Both the position numbers and the translations under genes were made by a program. 64,000 nucleotides of DNA from Terriglobia bacterium. GTDB lineage: Bacteria; Acidobacteriota; Terriglobia; JAIQFV01. Below the pieces are notes generated by a model. It was given only the letters and a program-made list of their open reading frames with translations, did no database searches and had not been told where the DNA came from. This document shows, one piece after another, positions 35,762 through 43,765 of this stretch; positions within the stretch are counted from its first letter, which is position 1; the number at the start of each line of letters is the position of its first letter. The stretch covers positions 1 through 64,000 of the forward strand of contig JAIQFV010000004.1 in NCBI GenBank assembly GCA_020073085.1. The letters run 5' to 3'.

Positions 35762-36638
35762 TGGAGCGGACCTCGCTTTCTCAGTTAAAGTCTAAGAATT
35801 AAAGCACGAGTGGATACGTCCTTGAACCAGTCCTTCACGACCGGGCGAACGGGAGGATTCAGAAAATTTGGCGCTCACCCGTTATGGTGGATATCCACTT
35901 CATCTTCATCTTCGTCGGTCGAATCAGAAAAATTAACGTAAATCAGCGAAAAGTGTCAAATGAAACTTCAAGGACATCACGCCGGCGGGCAGCAGCCCGG
36001 ACCTCAATCGAGCCACGTGGATAGCACCCCCACCAGGACTCGGTTCAATCCAGGTTCAAAGCCATCTCACGCATTGCGCGATTTCTCCGGGTTCTACCAA
36101 TCTTTACGTCGTGTCCTAATTTGCAATTTGTGAAGTGGGGTTTCTTGTTGTCTTCGTCGCTGATAGCTGTTCCGCTTCCTTTGGCCATATTTTAATATTT
36201 TCTGATGCCCCCGGAAAGTACGCAGAAGGAGTATGCCAAGGCAGGTCTCGCTGGGCCAGAAACGTATTGCTTTGCGAGGACGAGAGGGAGCACAATTGAA
36301 TCGTTGTGAGGAGGGCGTGGAAGTTGAACCCCAACGCCGTTTGAGCAGCGAGCCGTTGGGGTGTAGACCACTTTTGATCACAGTGAATCGGGACACCTTC
36401 CAAGCATGGGAGCGATCGCAGAGAATGTCCTCTCAGGTTTCACTTGCTGAAGTGTACGCCAGCATTGATAATTGAATTGTCATTTTGTTGCAATGACTTG
36501 AATGTAATATATCATTGTGTAACTTATACGTTACAATAAAATATTGTACATTCCCATCATTCAAGGTACATATCATTGTTGCAAATCGTTGGAGGCGGTG
36601 TTACGCTTACGGGTGTGATTTAGAGATCACATCTTGGC
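35762..36638. other. Long non-coding stretch before the toxin-antitoxin module
   Basis: No gene is supported across about 880 bp. Short frames at 36094-36475 on both strands show no family features, although decayed mobile DNA is possible. From about 36480 the DNA becomes markedly AT-rich. Confidence 0.5.
36518..36535. promoter_or_regulatory. Dyad upstream of the toxin-antitoxin operon
   Basis: TGTAACTTATACGTTACA has perfect 6-bp arms around a 6-bp centre, in AT-rich DNA 104 bp upstream of the toxin ATG. HigBA-type operons are usually autorepressed through such dyads. TTGTGT at 36516 and TAAAAT at 36537 could be a promoter overlapping it, but this is weak. Confidence 0.4.
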
Positions 36639-36977
36639 GTGCCGATAATTACAGCGGAAGCCAACCCGAGGACGCTAAGGTACTATCAGACAGCGGACGG
36701 AATTGAACCGTTCCGAAGATGGATTCGCAAGCTGAAGGACGAGAGGGGGCGTGCCAAAATTCAAGTTCGGCTTGATCGTGTTGAGGACGGTAATTTCGGA
36801 GATTGTGGGCCAGAGGGCGAAGGCGTTAGCGCCCTCAGGATTGATTTTGGACCAGGTTACAGGGTCTATTTTGGGGAAGACGGTTATACTGTCGTCCTGT
36901 TACTGGGAGGAGATAAATCCAGCCAGGTAAGTGACATCAAGAAGGCCAGGGAATATTGGAGGGACTACAATGCCTAA
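36639..36977 (+). CDS. RelE/HigB-like toxin (addiction module killer family)
   Basis: A 112-residue protein matching the small RelE-superfamily killer proteins of the Gp49/TIGR02683 type. Signatures are PFRRWIRKLKDERGRAKIQV, LDRVEDGNFGDC, LRIDFGPGYRVYF and the C-terminal DIKKAREYW. Such toxins cleave mRNA on the ribosome. Here the toxin gene comes first and overlaps the antitoxin start by eight bases (ATGCCTAA), which is the usual order for HigBA. DNA is AT-richer than the flanks, consistent with horizontal transfer. Confidence 0.92.
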   Translation: MPIITAEANPRTLRYYQTADGIEPFRRWIRKLKDERGRAKIQVRLDRVEDGNFGDCGPEGEGVSALRIDFGPGYRVYFGEDGYTVVLLLGGDKSSQVSDIKKAREYWRDYNA

Positions 36978-37596
36978 GCGGACCGGTGACTATCACGCAG
37001 GCTTATTAGAAGAATTAAGAGACCCTCGAATGGCTGTCCAATATCTGAATGCCGCTCTTGAAGATTCGGAGGAAATGTTCTTAAAAGCTCTCCGCAACGT
37101 GGCGGAAGCAAACCAAATGGCAAAAGTTGCCGAGGAAGCAGGGGTTCAGAGAGAAAGTCTTTATCGAATGCTCTCCGAAACCGGGAATCCGACATATCAC
37201 AGTTTTTCGGGAATTCTAAGGGCACTAAAATTACGATTCCAATTTGTGGCCACTCCACTAGTTGAACAACCCATTCCGGTCGGACAAACGACTGACTCTG
37301 AAGTTCTAAATGCAATCTTATCCGAAGAGGGCTTTCCGGAAAGGACAGATGTCGAGGCGCAATTTAGCACAATGGTTCTCCCCCTTGTCTTATCTTCGAA
37401 CAGCCTTGTCTTTTCGCCTGACTGGTTCAAATCGAGCAATGTTTTCCAACTGATTTCGGCTTGGCGTCAGATTCCAACGACCAGAGAGGACGTCTTTACG
37501 CCACCGCCTCAAGAGCCAGCCCCATTGAATATCGCTGATTGGATTAATCCCACCGCAGAAGAGCCGATGGATTATCGGTCTTATCTCCCAATGTGA
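36970..37596 (+). CDS. HigA-like antitoxin with a long C-terminal extension
   Basis: A 208-residue protein from the ATG at 36970. Residues 1 to about 90 match the addiction-module antidote family (TIGR02684): YLNAALEDSEEMFLKALRNV, then a helix-turn-helix with AKVAEEAGVQRESLYRMLSE and GNPTYHSFSGILRALKLRF. Typical members end there, at about 95-100 residues. This one carries about 110 more residues, rich in Pro and Trp near the end (DWFKSSNVFQ, DWINPTAEEPMDYRSYLPM), which I do not recognise. The N-terminal part should bind and neutralise the toxin and repress the operon. Confidence 0.85.
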   Translation: MPKRTGDYHAGLLEELRDPRMAVQYLNAALEDSEEMFLKALRNVAEANQMAKVAEEAGVQRESLYRMLSETGNPTYHSFSGILRALKLRFQFVATPLVEQPIPVGQTTDSEVLNAILSEEGFPERTDVEAQFSTMVLPLVLSSNSLVFSPDWFKSSNVFQLISAWRQIPTTREDVFTPPPQEPAPLNIADWINPTAEEPMDYRSYLPM

Positions 37597-37636
37597 TGGA
37601 CTTACCAGGAAAGGAAGTCCTCTCAGGAGAAAATTT

Positions 37637-38032
37637 ATGAGTGAAGAGAAATCTCCCGCCAGACCACCGTTAGAATTCGTGCGTTTGGAGAATTTTAAGT
37701 CAACATATTCCAACAACGTCCAGTTTGAGGTAACTTCAACAGACCTGAAGATTATTTTCGGTCAGTTCGATCAGCATACCAAGAAGGCGATCGTTGAGCA
37801 ACAAGCTGCTGTAACTCTTTCCTGGATGCAGGTTAAGCTGTTAAGTTACTCTCTTCGCGTTAACCTCGCTTTTTATGAAATACTAAACGGAAAAATCAAT
37901 ATAACGAAGGACCTTCTGCCGCCGTTGCCTCCCCCGCTTCCTTCAGAACTGGAGAATAATCCGCAAGCGCAAGCAGGCTTGGAGGCTGTCCTCAAGGTGA
38001 GAGAAGAGTTCCTTTCCTCTTTGCAGTCCTAA
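37637..38032 (+). CDS. DUF3467 family protein
   Basis: A 131-residue protein matching DUF3467: SNNVQFEVTSTDLKIIFGQF (about residues 25-44), AAVTLSWMQVKLLSYSLRVN (about 57-76) and LAFYEILNGKI. It ends with a Pro-rich spacer and a short helix. The family function is unknown. It lies 40 bp after the antitoxin with an AGGAG-type site, so it is probably the third gene of the same operon. Whether it takes part in the toxin-antitoxin function is open. Confidence 0.85.
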   Translation: MSEEKSPARPPLEFVRLENFKSTYSNNVQFEVTSTDLKIIFGQFDQHTKKAIVEQQAAVTLSWMQVKLLSYSLRVNLAFYEILNGKINITKDLLPPLPPPLPSELENNPQAQAGLEAVLKVREEFLSSLQS

Positions 38033-38180
38033 TCCGACAGTTCTGCTATTGCACCCTCACTTGCCCCAGTGAATCCTAATTAAGACAGTACAATTTCTGA
38101 AATCCGCTTGTCGGGGAAAAGAAGTTCGGGTATGATTTTTCGATTTGATGGGTTGAAAACTCGTTAGGCAGGGCAATCCG

Positions 38181-38477
38181 ATGGGAGGCAGCGACCGCAA
38201 GCCCCGCAACCAGCTTCTCTCCCTTTCGTCGGTGGGGTTAATGTTCCCCATCTCGATTGCCATCGGGTATTACATCGGGAGTACCCTCGACAAATGGTTT
38301 CACACCGGCACCAAGATGATGATGCTGTTTGTCGTCTTTGGGATAATTGGCGCATTCCTTAATCTTTTTAAAGAAGTGAAGCGGTATAACCGGACCAATG
38401 AGTCGGACCGGAAGGACGAAACAGCTGACAAGGAAACCCATGCCTCCAGCGACAAATCATCAGGTCCATCTGCCTGA
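38181..38477 (+). CDS. AtpZ/AtpI-family F0F1 ATP synthase accessory protein
   Basis: A 98-residue protein with two hydrophobic helices: LSSVGLMFPISIAIGYYIGS and MMMLFVVFGIIGAFLNLF. It matches the small AtpZ/AtpQ-type proteins encoded at the head of atp operons, which assist c-ring assembly or Mg2+/Ca2+ handling. The C-terminal 35 residues are polar and charged. It overlaps the next gene by 38 bp, pointing to translational coupling. Confidence 0.88.
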   Translation: MGGSDRKPRNQLLSLSSVGLMFPISIAIGYYIGSTLDKWFHTGTKMMMLFVVFGIIGAFLNLFKEVKRYNRTNESDRKDETADKETHASSDKSSGPSA

Positions 38478-38877
38478 TCCGGAATTCTTCATCCAGTTGG
38501 GTCAGAATTTCGTGGCATTGCTGGCGGCTTCGATGGCTGTCCTGGCCCTGAAATACAACGGTGCCGCGATATGGAGCCTGTTGATCGGTGCGGCTGTCTC
38601 CGCAGCCAATTTCTGGCTGCTCAGCCGCAGTATCCCCAAACTATTGCGCCCGGGGACTGCCGAGGGGCTCCCAGTGCAGACAAGCCGCGTCGCGCGGCGC
38701 GCGTTGATCGAGTTTGTCGCCCGATATGTGATCCTGGGTGGGGTCGCCTATCTCGCCGTTCGAAGTCACTCGGTGGACTTAATGGGGTTCGCGTGGGGCC
38801 TGTCTTTGCCCATCTTTGCCATCATGGTCCAGGGGATTCGCATGCTGTTCTCCCTTGAGCACGTGAAGTCGGCCTGA
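38440..38877 (+). CDS. atpI: ATP synthase subunit I
   Basis: A 145-residue membrane protein with four hydrophobic segments. The ATG at 38440 has AGGAAA at 38431, so I prefer it over the upstream in-frame start. It has the AtpI-like layout: a helix near residue 20-40, a Gly/Ala-rich helix (about 45-65, ending in ANFWLLSRS), a charged loop, then two helices. AtpI helps assemble the c-ring of the F0 part. Confidence 0.85.
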   Translation: MPPATNHQVHLPDPEFFIQLGQNFVALLAASMAVLALKYNGAAIWSLLIGAAVSAANFWLLSRSIPKLLRPGTAEGLPVQTSRVARRALIEFVARYVILGGVAYLAVRSHSVDLMGFAWGLSLPIFAIMVQGIRMLFSLEHVKSA

Positions 38878-38907
38878 ATCAAACTTCCCGGAGATTGAGT
38901 CTCAGTC

Positions 38908-39651
38908 ATGGAAGAGAAACCGCTCCTGATTACGATGTGGGTGAACAAGATGCTGGGCCCGGCCGTAGCCCAGTTGCTGGCCCTTTTTGGAATTCACCAT
39001 ACCGGTCCGGCCCCGATCATCCCGGACCACGTTGTGATGAGCGTGTTGATTGTCCTGTTCATCGTGCTGCTTCTGGCCGTGGTTCGACGCACCTACACCA
39101 TGGTTCCCGGAAAGACGCAACAGGTCCTCGAGATGTTGTACGAGTACTTGAAGAACCTGTTGGAGGAAAACATTGGACACAAAGGGGTGAAGTTTCTTCC
39201 GCTCATTGTCACGCTCGCCCTGTTCATCTTCACCAGTAACATGGCCGGCCTGATCCCCGGCCTGAAATCCCCCACGTCCAACTTAAACGTCACGGTCGCC
39301 TGCGCGCTGATCGTCTTCCTCTATTACAATTTCCAGGGACTGAGAGAGCATGGAGTCTTGAATTACTTGAAACACTTTTGCGGCCCGGTCTGGTGGCTGG
39401 CGCCGTTGATGTTTCCCGTCGAAATCGTGAGCCATCTCGCCCGCCCGCTCTCACTCAGTGTCCGCTTGTTCGGCAATATCTTTGGCGAGGACATGATCGT
39501 GCTGGTCTTCTTCGCCCTGGCGCCATTGTTCGTTCCTCTCCCCATCATGGCGCTTCAAATCGTCACCGCGATCGTCCAGACCCTTGTGTTTGTTCTTCTC
39601 ACGACCATGTACCTGGCCGGAGCAGTCGAAAGCGAGGAGCACGAGCACTAA
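38908..39651 (+). CDS. atpB: ATP synthase F0 subunit a
   Basis: A 247-residue stator subunit that forms the two half-channels for ions against the c-ring. The essential arginine lies in PLSLSVRLFGNIFGEDM (about residues 186-202). It also has FIFTSNMAGLIPGLKSPTSN near residue 110 and ends in a short acidic/histidine tail (ESEEHEH). The order atpZ, I, B, E fits an F0 operon. Confidence 0.96.
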   Translation: MEEKPLLITMWVNKMLGPAVAQLLALFGIHHTGPAPIIPDHVVMSVLIVLFIVLLLAVVRRTYTMVPGKTQQVLEMLYEYLKNLLEENIGHKGVKFLPLIVTLALFIFTSNMAGLIPGLKSPTSNLNVTVACALIVFLYYNFQGLREHGVLNYLKHFCGPVWWLAPLMFPVEIVSHLARPLSLSVRLFGNIFGEDMIVLVFFALAPLFVPLPIMALQIVTAIVQTLVFVLLTTMYLAGAVESEEHEH

Positions 39652-39920
39652 GAGCATTGGATGAATCCATTAGGAGGCCAGGAAACCGGGAGGAGTAAAC
39701 GCTGAAGCGGCTTGGGAAAACCTGCCGGGACCAATAAGTTGACTGCAAGACCAGCCTCTTGGTTTCCTGGCTTCCTAATCAAGAGTTTTGAAGGTCAAGT
39801 TTTACCAGCGTGAGGCGGACGGCAAGAGGGGTGTTCCGCAACCACCCACTGGTAAATGTTCATAATCCGGGGAGACTCCGCAAGGCGGTTCCCCCCTCAC
39901 AGAAAAAGGAGAGTCAACGA

Positions 39921-40232
39921 ATGAAGAAAGCTATTCTGATTGCATTGCTGTTGTTGCTCGCCACCACGGTAATGTTCGCCCAGGAGCCTGCCAAGACAAA
40001 AACGACGTTCGGGGAATACGGGGGTGTGATCACGGGCGGATTTGCATTGGCCATTGCGGCGGCGGCGTGTGGATTGGCTCAAGGCAAGGCTGTGACCTCG
40101 GCGTGTGAGGGGGTGGCTCGCAACCCCGGCGCCGCCAAGACCATCCAGCTGTTCCTGATTCTTGGTCTCGCGTTTATTGAATCGCTGGTACTTTATGTAC
40201 TGTTGATTGCATTTCAAGCGCTCGGCAAGTAG
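39921..40232 (+). CDS. atpE: ATP synthase F0 subunit c
   Basis: A 103-residue c-subunit from the ATG at 39921, with GAGAG upstream. The N-terminal 23 residues look like a signal peptide ending at MFAQ. The mature part has two helices: GGFALAIAAAACGLAQGKAV, then the polar loop EGVARNPGA, then LGLAFIESLVLYVLLIAF with the ion-binding glutamate. A glutamine in helix 1, the Glu-Ser pair and the tyrosine five residues later match part of the Na+-coordinating set of I. tartaricus, but the threonine is missing. No b, delta, alpha, gamma, beta or epsilon genes follow, so F1 is encoded elsewhere. Confidence 0.95.
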   Translation: MKKAILIALLLLLATTVMFAQEPAKTKTTFGEYGGVITGGFALAIAAAACGLAQGKAVTSACEGVARNPGAAKTIQLFLILGLAFIESLVLYVLLIAFQALGK

Positions 40233-40700
40233 TCGCGTCAGTCGATGTAGACCTAGGCGAAAGTTTGATTAAAGGAAGCCCGGAAACGAGCTTCCTTTTT
40301 TTATCCGAGTTGAGAAGTCCAAGGACTTCTGAATCAATACCCACCCCCACCTGTCCCATTTTGTCCATCGCTGTCCCATTTTTACCTAATTATTTAGATA
40401 TTGCAGTCTGATAACCCTTATTTATTATATTTATATTATTGTAAATAAATAGCTTATATATTATTGAGACTTGCTGTCGGGGTTTGGAAGCGCAGATGCT
40501 TTTCAATAAGTTAGGCTTTTGCGGGTGTTTGTGTGCATTAACTTGTATTTGATTTTCAATCAAAGAGTGTGGCTAATCCCGGAGCACTTCGGTCGTTTCC
40601 AGCCGAGCGGATCATGACCAGTTTGCAACAGCAAGTCATCTGAGTTCATCAAATCCTGGAGTGCTTGGGGGAACGCACGAGGGTAGTCAGGAGTATGGCA
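40233..40700. other. Intergenic region with terminator, repeats and AT-rich tract
   Basis: After the atpE terminator, CTGTCCCATTTT occurs twice (40351-40362 and 40371-40382). A tract at about 40383-40470 is extremely AT-rich, with repeated TTATAT-like words. This probably includes the promoter, perhaps with an UP element, of the gene run that starts at 40701. Confidence 0.5.
40272..40303 (+). terminator. Rho-independent terminator after atpE
   Basis: AAAGGAAGC, a ten-base loop, GCTTCCTTT, followed by further Ts. It is a typical intrinsic terminator 40 bp after the atpE stop codon and marks the end of the F0 operon. Confidence 0.9.
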
Positions 40701-41123
40701 ATGGATGTCAACAATCCCAAGACGATCTTAATCGCGGATGACGACAGCACGACTCGTGATTTGCTGCGCGAGGTGTTTGAGGAGCAGCGTTACGTGGTTT
40801 TTACGGTGAACGACGGCCGTCAGGCTGCGGAATGGTTGGAACGGGAGATCCCATGCCATGTGCTCCTGGCTGACTTGCGAATGCCTTACGTGAGTGGCCT
40901 GCAACTGATCCAGGGAGTCAAGAAGACCCATCCTCAGGTCCGTTGTGTGCTGATTACGACTTGTATTGACAGCGAATTGCTCGCGCAGGCCGAAGCCGCT
41001 GGAATCGCGCAGGTCTTTGAGAAACCGGTGAAAGTCCAGCAGCTGCTGGATTGTGTGGAGGGGTTGGTCGCGACTCGGCCGCAGCCAACTTCTGTGAATA
41101 CAAATCCCGTCCCACCGCCATGA
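40701..41123 (+). CDS. Response regulator, receiver domain only
   Basis: A 140-residue CheY-like protein. The ATG at 40701 has AGGAG seven bases upstream; the ATG at 40695 is too close to that site. It has the acidic pocket ADDD (about residues 12-15), the phospho-acceptor aspartate in VLLADLRMPYVSG (about 57), the switch threonine in LITTC and the lysine in FEKPVKV. There is no output domain and no histidine kinase beside it. It lies 85 bp before the acyl carrier protein gene and may regulate the following cluster through protein contact, which is an inference. Confidence 0.9.
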   Translation: MDVNNPKTILIADDDSTTRDLLREVFEEQRYVVFTVNDGRQAAEWLEREIPCHVLLADLRMPYVSGLQLIQGVKKTHPQVRCVLITTCIDSELLAQAEAAGIAQVFEKPVKVQQLLDCVEGLVATRPQPTSVNTNPVPPP

Positions 41124-41208
41124 AGTGTCACGCGGGACCCTGAAATGGATCACTGATAGATCCAGACAAACGCGGCCAAGCTCAGCCAGATGGCAGGAGG
41201 AGAAACCA

Positions 41209-41523
41209 ATGACGATCGAAGAAAGAGTGATCAATGTGATCACGAGAGAGCAGCACCTCGATGCGGGGAAATGCACGATGGATTCCACCTTTCAGGAATT
41301 GGGCATTGACTCGCTCGATGGGGTGAACATCATGTTTGCTTTGGAAGAGGAATTCAACATCTCAATCCCCGACTCCATTGCCCGGCAGATGAAGGGCGTG
41401 CGGCAGGTGGTTGACGATTTGACCCGCTTCATGGAGGATCCCGAGACCTTCAAGGCCCAGCTGGTGACGAGCGCCATGCCGCTCGAAACCGTTCCCGGAA
41501 AGCCCGCGGGAGGCGTCCAGTGA
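41209..41523 (+). CDS. Acyl carrier protein
   Basis: A 104-residue acyl carrier protein from the ATG at 41209, which has AGGAGG eight bases upstream. The phosphopantetheine serine lies in LGIDSLDGVNIMFALEEEF (about residue 37). The C-terminus is about 20 residues longer than in housekeeping ACPs. Its stop codon overlaps the GTG start of the ketosynthase by the four bases GTGA, so they are translationally coupled. The setting suggests a pathway-specific carrier rather than the general AcpP. Confidence 0.93.
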   Translation: MTIEERVINVITREQHLDAGKCTMDSTFQELGIDSLDGVNIMFALEEEFNISIPDSIARQMKGVRQVVDDLTRFMEDPETFKAQLVTSAMPLETVPGKPAGGVQ

Positions 41524-42767
41524 GAAGAGTGGTCGTGACCGGGCTGGGAGTGATTTCAGCCGTCGGACACTCGGTGGAGGATTTTTTTCACGCCCTCGTG
41601 GCGGGGGAATCCGGAGTCGGCTACATCACTCAGATCGACAACTCCCCCCTGACCGTAAAGATTGCGGCCGAAGTGAAGCACTACGACCCCAATCGCTATT
41701 TTTCCCTCAAACGCCAGGATTACCTCGATCGCTTCGCGCAATTCGCCATTATTGCGGCCACCCAGGCGCTTGAGGATTCCGGGTTCACCCCGAGTGAGGC
41801 GGAGAAGTTGCGCCTCGGGGCGTGCGTCGGGACCGGCATGGGGGGGGCCGAAACGCTGGACAATGGTTTTCGACAGCTATACAAAAACAATGCCCAGCGG
41901 ATGCATCCGTTCACGATTCCCAAACTCATGCACAATGCGGCCGCCAGCCATATTTCGATGGAGTTCGGCTGCAAGGGACCCTCGTTGAGTTTTACAACGG
42001 CGTGTTCCTCGGCCGCCAATGCCATCGGTGAGGGATTCCGTCTGATCAAGTATGGCCAGGCGGACACCATTCTGGCCGGCGGTGCAGAGGCTCCAATCGC
42101 CTACGGAATCCTCCGTGCCTGGGAAGCGATGCGCGTCATGGCATTGGGAAATGGCGATCCAAAACGGGCTTGCCGGCCATTTAGCCGGGACCGGGAAGGG
42201 CTCGTCCTGGGTGAAGGGGCAGGAATCCTCTTGCTGGAGGAATTGGAGCATGCCAGGACTCGTGGAGCCAAAATCTACGCCGAGATTTCCGGTTATGGGA
42301 TGACTTCGGATGCCGATCATCTCACCCACCCCACCAGCGAAGGCCCGTCCCGGGCGATGCAGTTGGCCCTGGAGGAAGCACGGTTGAACCCGGAGGAGAT
42401 CGATTATATTAACGCCCACGGTACCGCCACCCCGACCAATGACGTCAATGAAACACGGGCGATCAAAGTGGTTTTCGGGAGCAAGCCGAACCTGGTGGTG
42501 ACCTCGACGAAGTCGATGCATGGCCATGCCATGGGGGCGACCGGCGCGATCGAGATGATCGTCACGGTGCTGGCAATCCATCGGGGTCTGATCCCGCCCA
42601 CGGCAAATTACTCTGTCCCGGATCCTGAATGTGATCTGGATTACTCTCCCAACCAGGCCCGCGAGAGGACCGTGAGGGCAGCCATCTCCAATTCGTTCGC
42701 CTTTGGCGGACTTAATGCCGTCCTGCTCGCGAAGAAGGTTGATTTTGCCGCCGATCGGATTTCGTAG
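41520..42767 (+). CDS. 3-oxoacyl-ACP synthase (FabF/KS type)
   Basis: A 415-residue condensing enzyme that extends an acyl chain with malonyl-ACP. The Cys-His-His active site is complete: FTTACSSAANAIGEG (Cys at about residue 162), NAHGTATPTND (about 300) and SMHGHAMGATGA (about 337). It starts with GTG and RRVVVTGLGVISAVG. It groups by motif with FabF/KAS II and with ketosynthases of lipid or aryl-polyene-like clusters. The neighbours argue for a dedicated, not housekeeping, role. Confidence 0.93.
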   Translation: MRRVVVTGLGVISAVGHSVEDFFHALVAGESGVGYITQIDNSPLTVKIAAEVKHYDPNRYFSLKRQDYLDRFAQFAIIAATQALEDSGFTPSEAEKLRLGACVGTGMGGAETLDNGFRQLYKNNAQRMHPFTIPKLMHNAAASHISMEFGCKGPSLSFTTACSSAANAIGEGFRLIKYGQADTILAGGAEAPIAYGILRAWEAMRVMALGNGDPKRACRPFSRDREGLVLGEGAGILLLEELEHARTRGAKIYAEISGYGMTSDADHLTHPTSEGPSRAMQLALEEARLNPEEIDYINAHGTATPTNDVNETRAIKVVFGSKPNLVVTSTKSMHGHAMGATGAIEMIVTVLAIHRGLIPPTANYSVPDPECDLDYSPNQARERTVRAAISNSFAFGGLNAVLLAKKVDFAADRIS

Positions 42768-42927
42768 GGTTTCACGCGATCATTCACCATCGGCCCTAAC
42801 GAAGACCCGCACACCCTGGAGAAGAGTCTCGCCTGTTCGGTCGGGACTCTCCCGTCAAAAGGTCCTGATTCCGGTTCGACGATTCACCCGTTTTGGAGGA
42901 GCAAGGTCGAGGTTCGTTGCTTGAGTT

Positions 42928-43683
42928 ATGCTAGATCATCCTTGGACAGTCGAGACTCTGGTTGAGGGAGGGGCGCTCCAGGCGAGTGTCGCACTGGTTC
43001 GAAATGCTGAGGAGGTCCTGCTGATCGACAGCGGCTATCCCCGGCAGGAAAGACAGTTGCTGGATGCGCTGGCACAGCGCGGCCTGACGGCCCGGTCCGT
43101 CACCCATGTGGTGAATACGCATTTGCATTTTGATCATTCCCACAACAACTGCCTTTTTTCCCGGGCCAGGATCGTGTTTTCGCGGCGGGAGTTTGAATGG
43201 ATGACCGATTTGTGTGAACATGTGACCAGCGATTCGTTGACCCTGGAACAGCTCTACAAATACTATCCGGAGCTGAAATCCTTCGAAGATGACCCCAGGG
43301 TGGTATGGGGGATGGTGAAGTTAGTACAGCGGTTCTGGTCGGTGGAGCGCCTGGGGCGCCGTGAGCAATTCCTCTGGCTGGAAGAATGGGCTCCCCCTGA
43401 TGGCATGAAGGCGATTCACACGCCGGGGCATGTCCCGTTTCATCACTCCTTTTCCTTTGAGACCCGAGAGGGAGCAGTGCTCGTGGCCGGAGACGCGATG
43501 GTGACCCGAAGCGATGCCGATCAGAATTCGATGACATTTCCGCCCACGCGCCGTGCCGAGTACGAAGAGACCAAAAGGAAACTTCTGGAATTTGAGGGGA
43601 CGATCGTTCCCGGCCATGACTCGTTGTTTACTTTGACGGCGTTGAATCCTGGGGAATCCACAGCACAGGAGAGTACCACATGA
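42928..43683 (+). CDS. MBL-fold metallo-hydrolase
   Basis: A 251-residue metallo-beta-lactamase-fold protein. The metal site is THLHFDHSHNN (about residues 67-77), with a third histidine in HTPGHVPFH (about 167-175), aspartate in VLVAGDAMV and histidine in VPGHDS. It is cytoplasmic, without a signal peptide. In this setting it could be a thioesterase that releases or edits acyl-ACP or acyl-CoA intermediates, but substrates in this fold are very diverse. Confidence 0.88.
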   Translation: MLDHPWTVETLVEGGALQASVALVRNAEEVLLIDSGYPRQERQLLDALAQRGLTARSVTHVVNTHLHFDHSHNNCLFSRARIVFSRREFEWMTDLCEHVTSDSLTLEQLYKYYPELKSFEDDPRVVWGMVKLVQRFWSVERLGRREQFLWLEEWAPPDGMKAIHTPGHVPFHHSFSFETREGAVLVAGDAMVTRSDADQNSMTFPPTRRAEYEETKRKLLEFEGTIVPGHDSLFTLTALNPGESTAQESTT

Positions 43684-43765
43684 AAACGCCTTCGGCTGCC
43701 CTGCCTTGCTGGACCCAATCCCTGGGGATGTTTTGAGGGGTTGATGGGGGAAGAGAAAAGAAACA

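Noticed and set aside
36094-36475. Short genes or transposase remnant
   Set aside because: Open frames on both strands are short, overlap each other and show no transposase motif.
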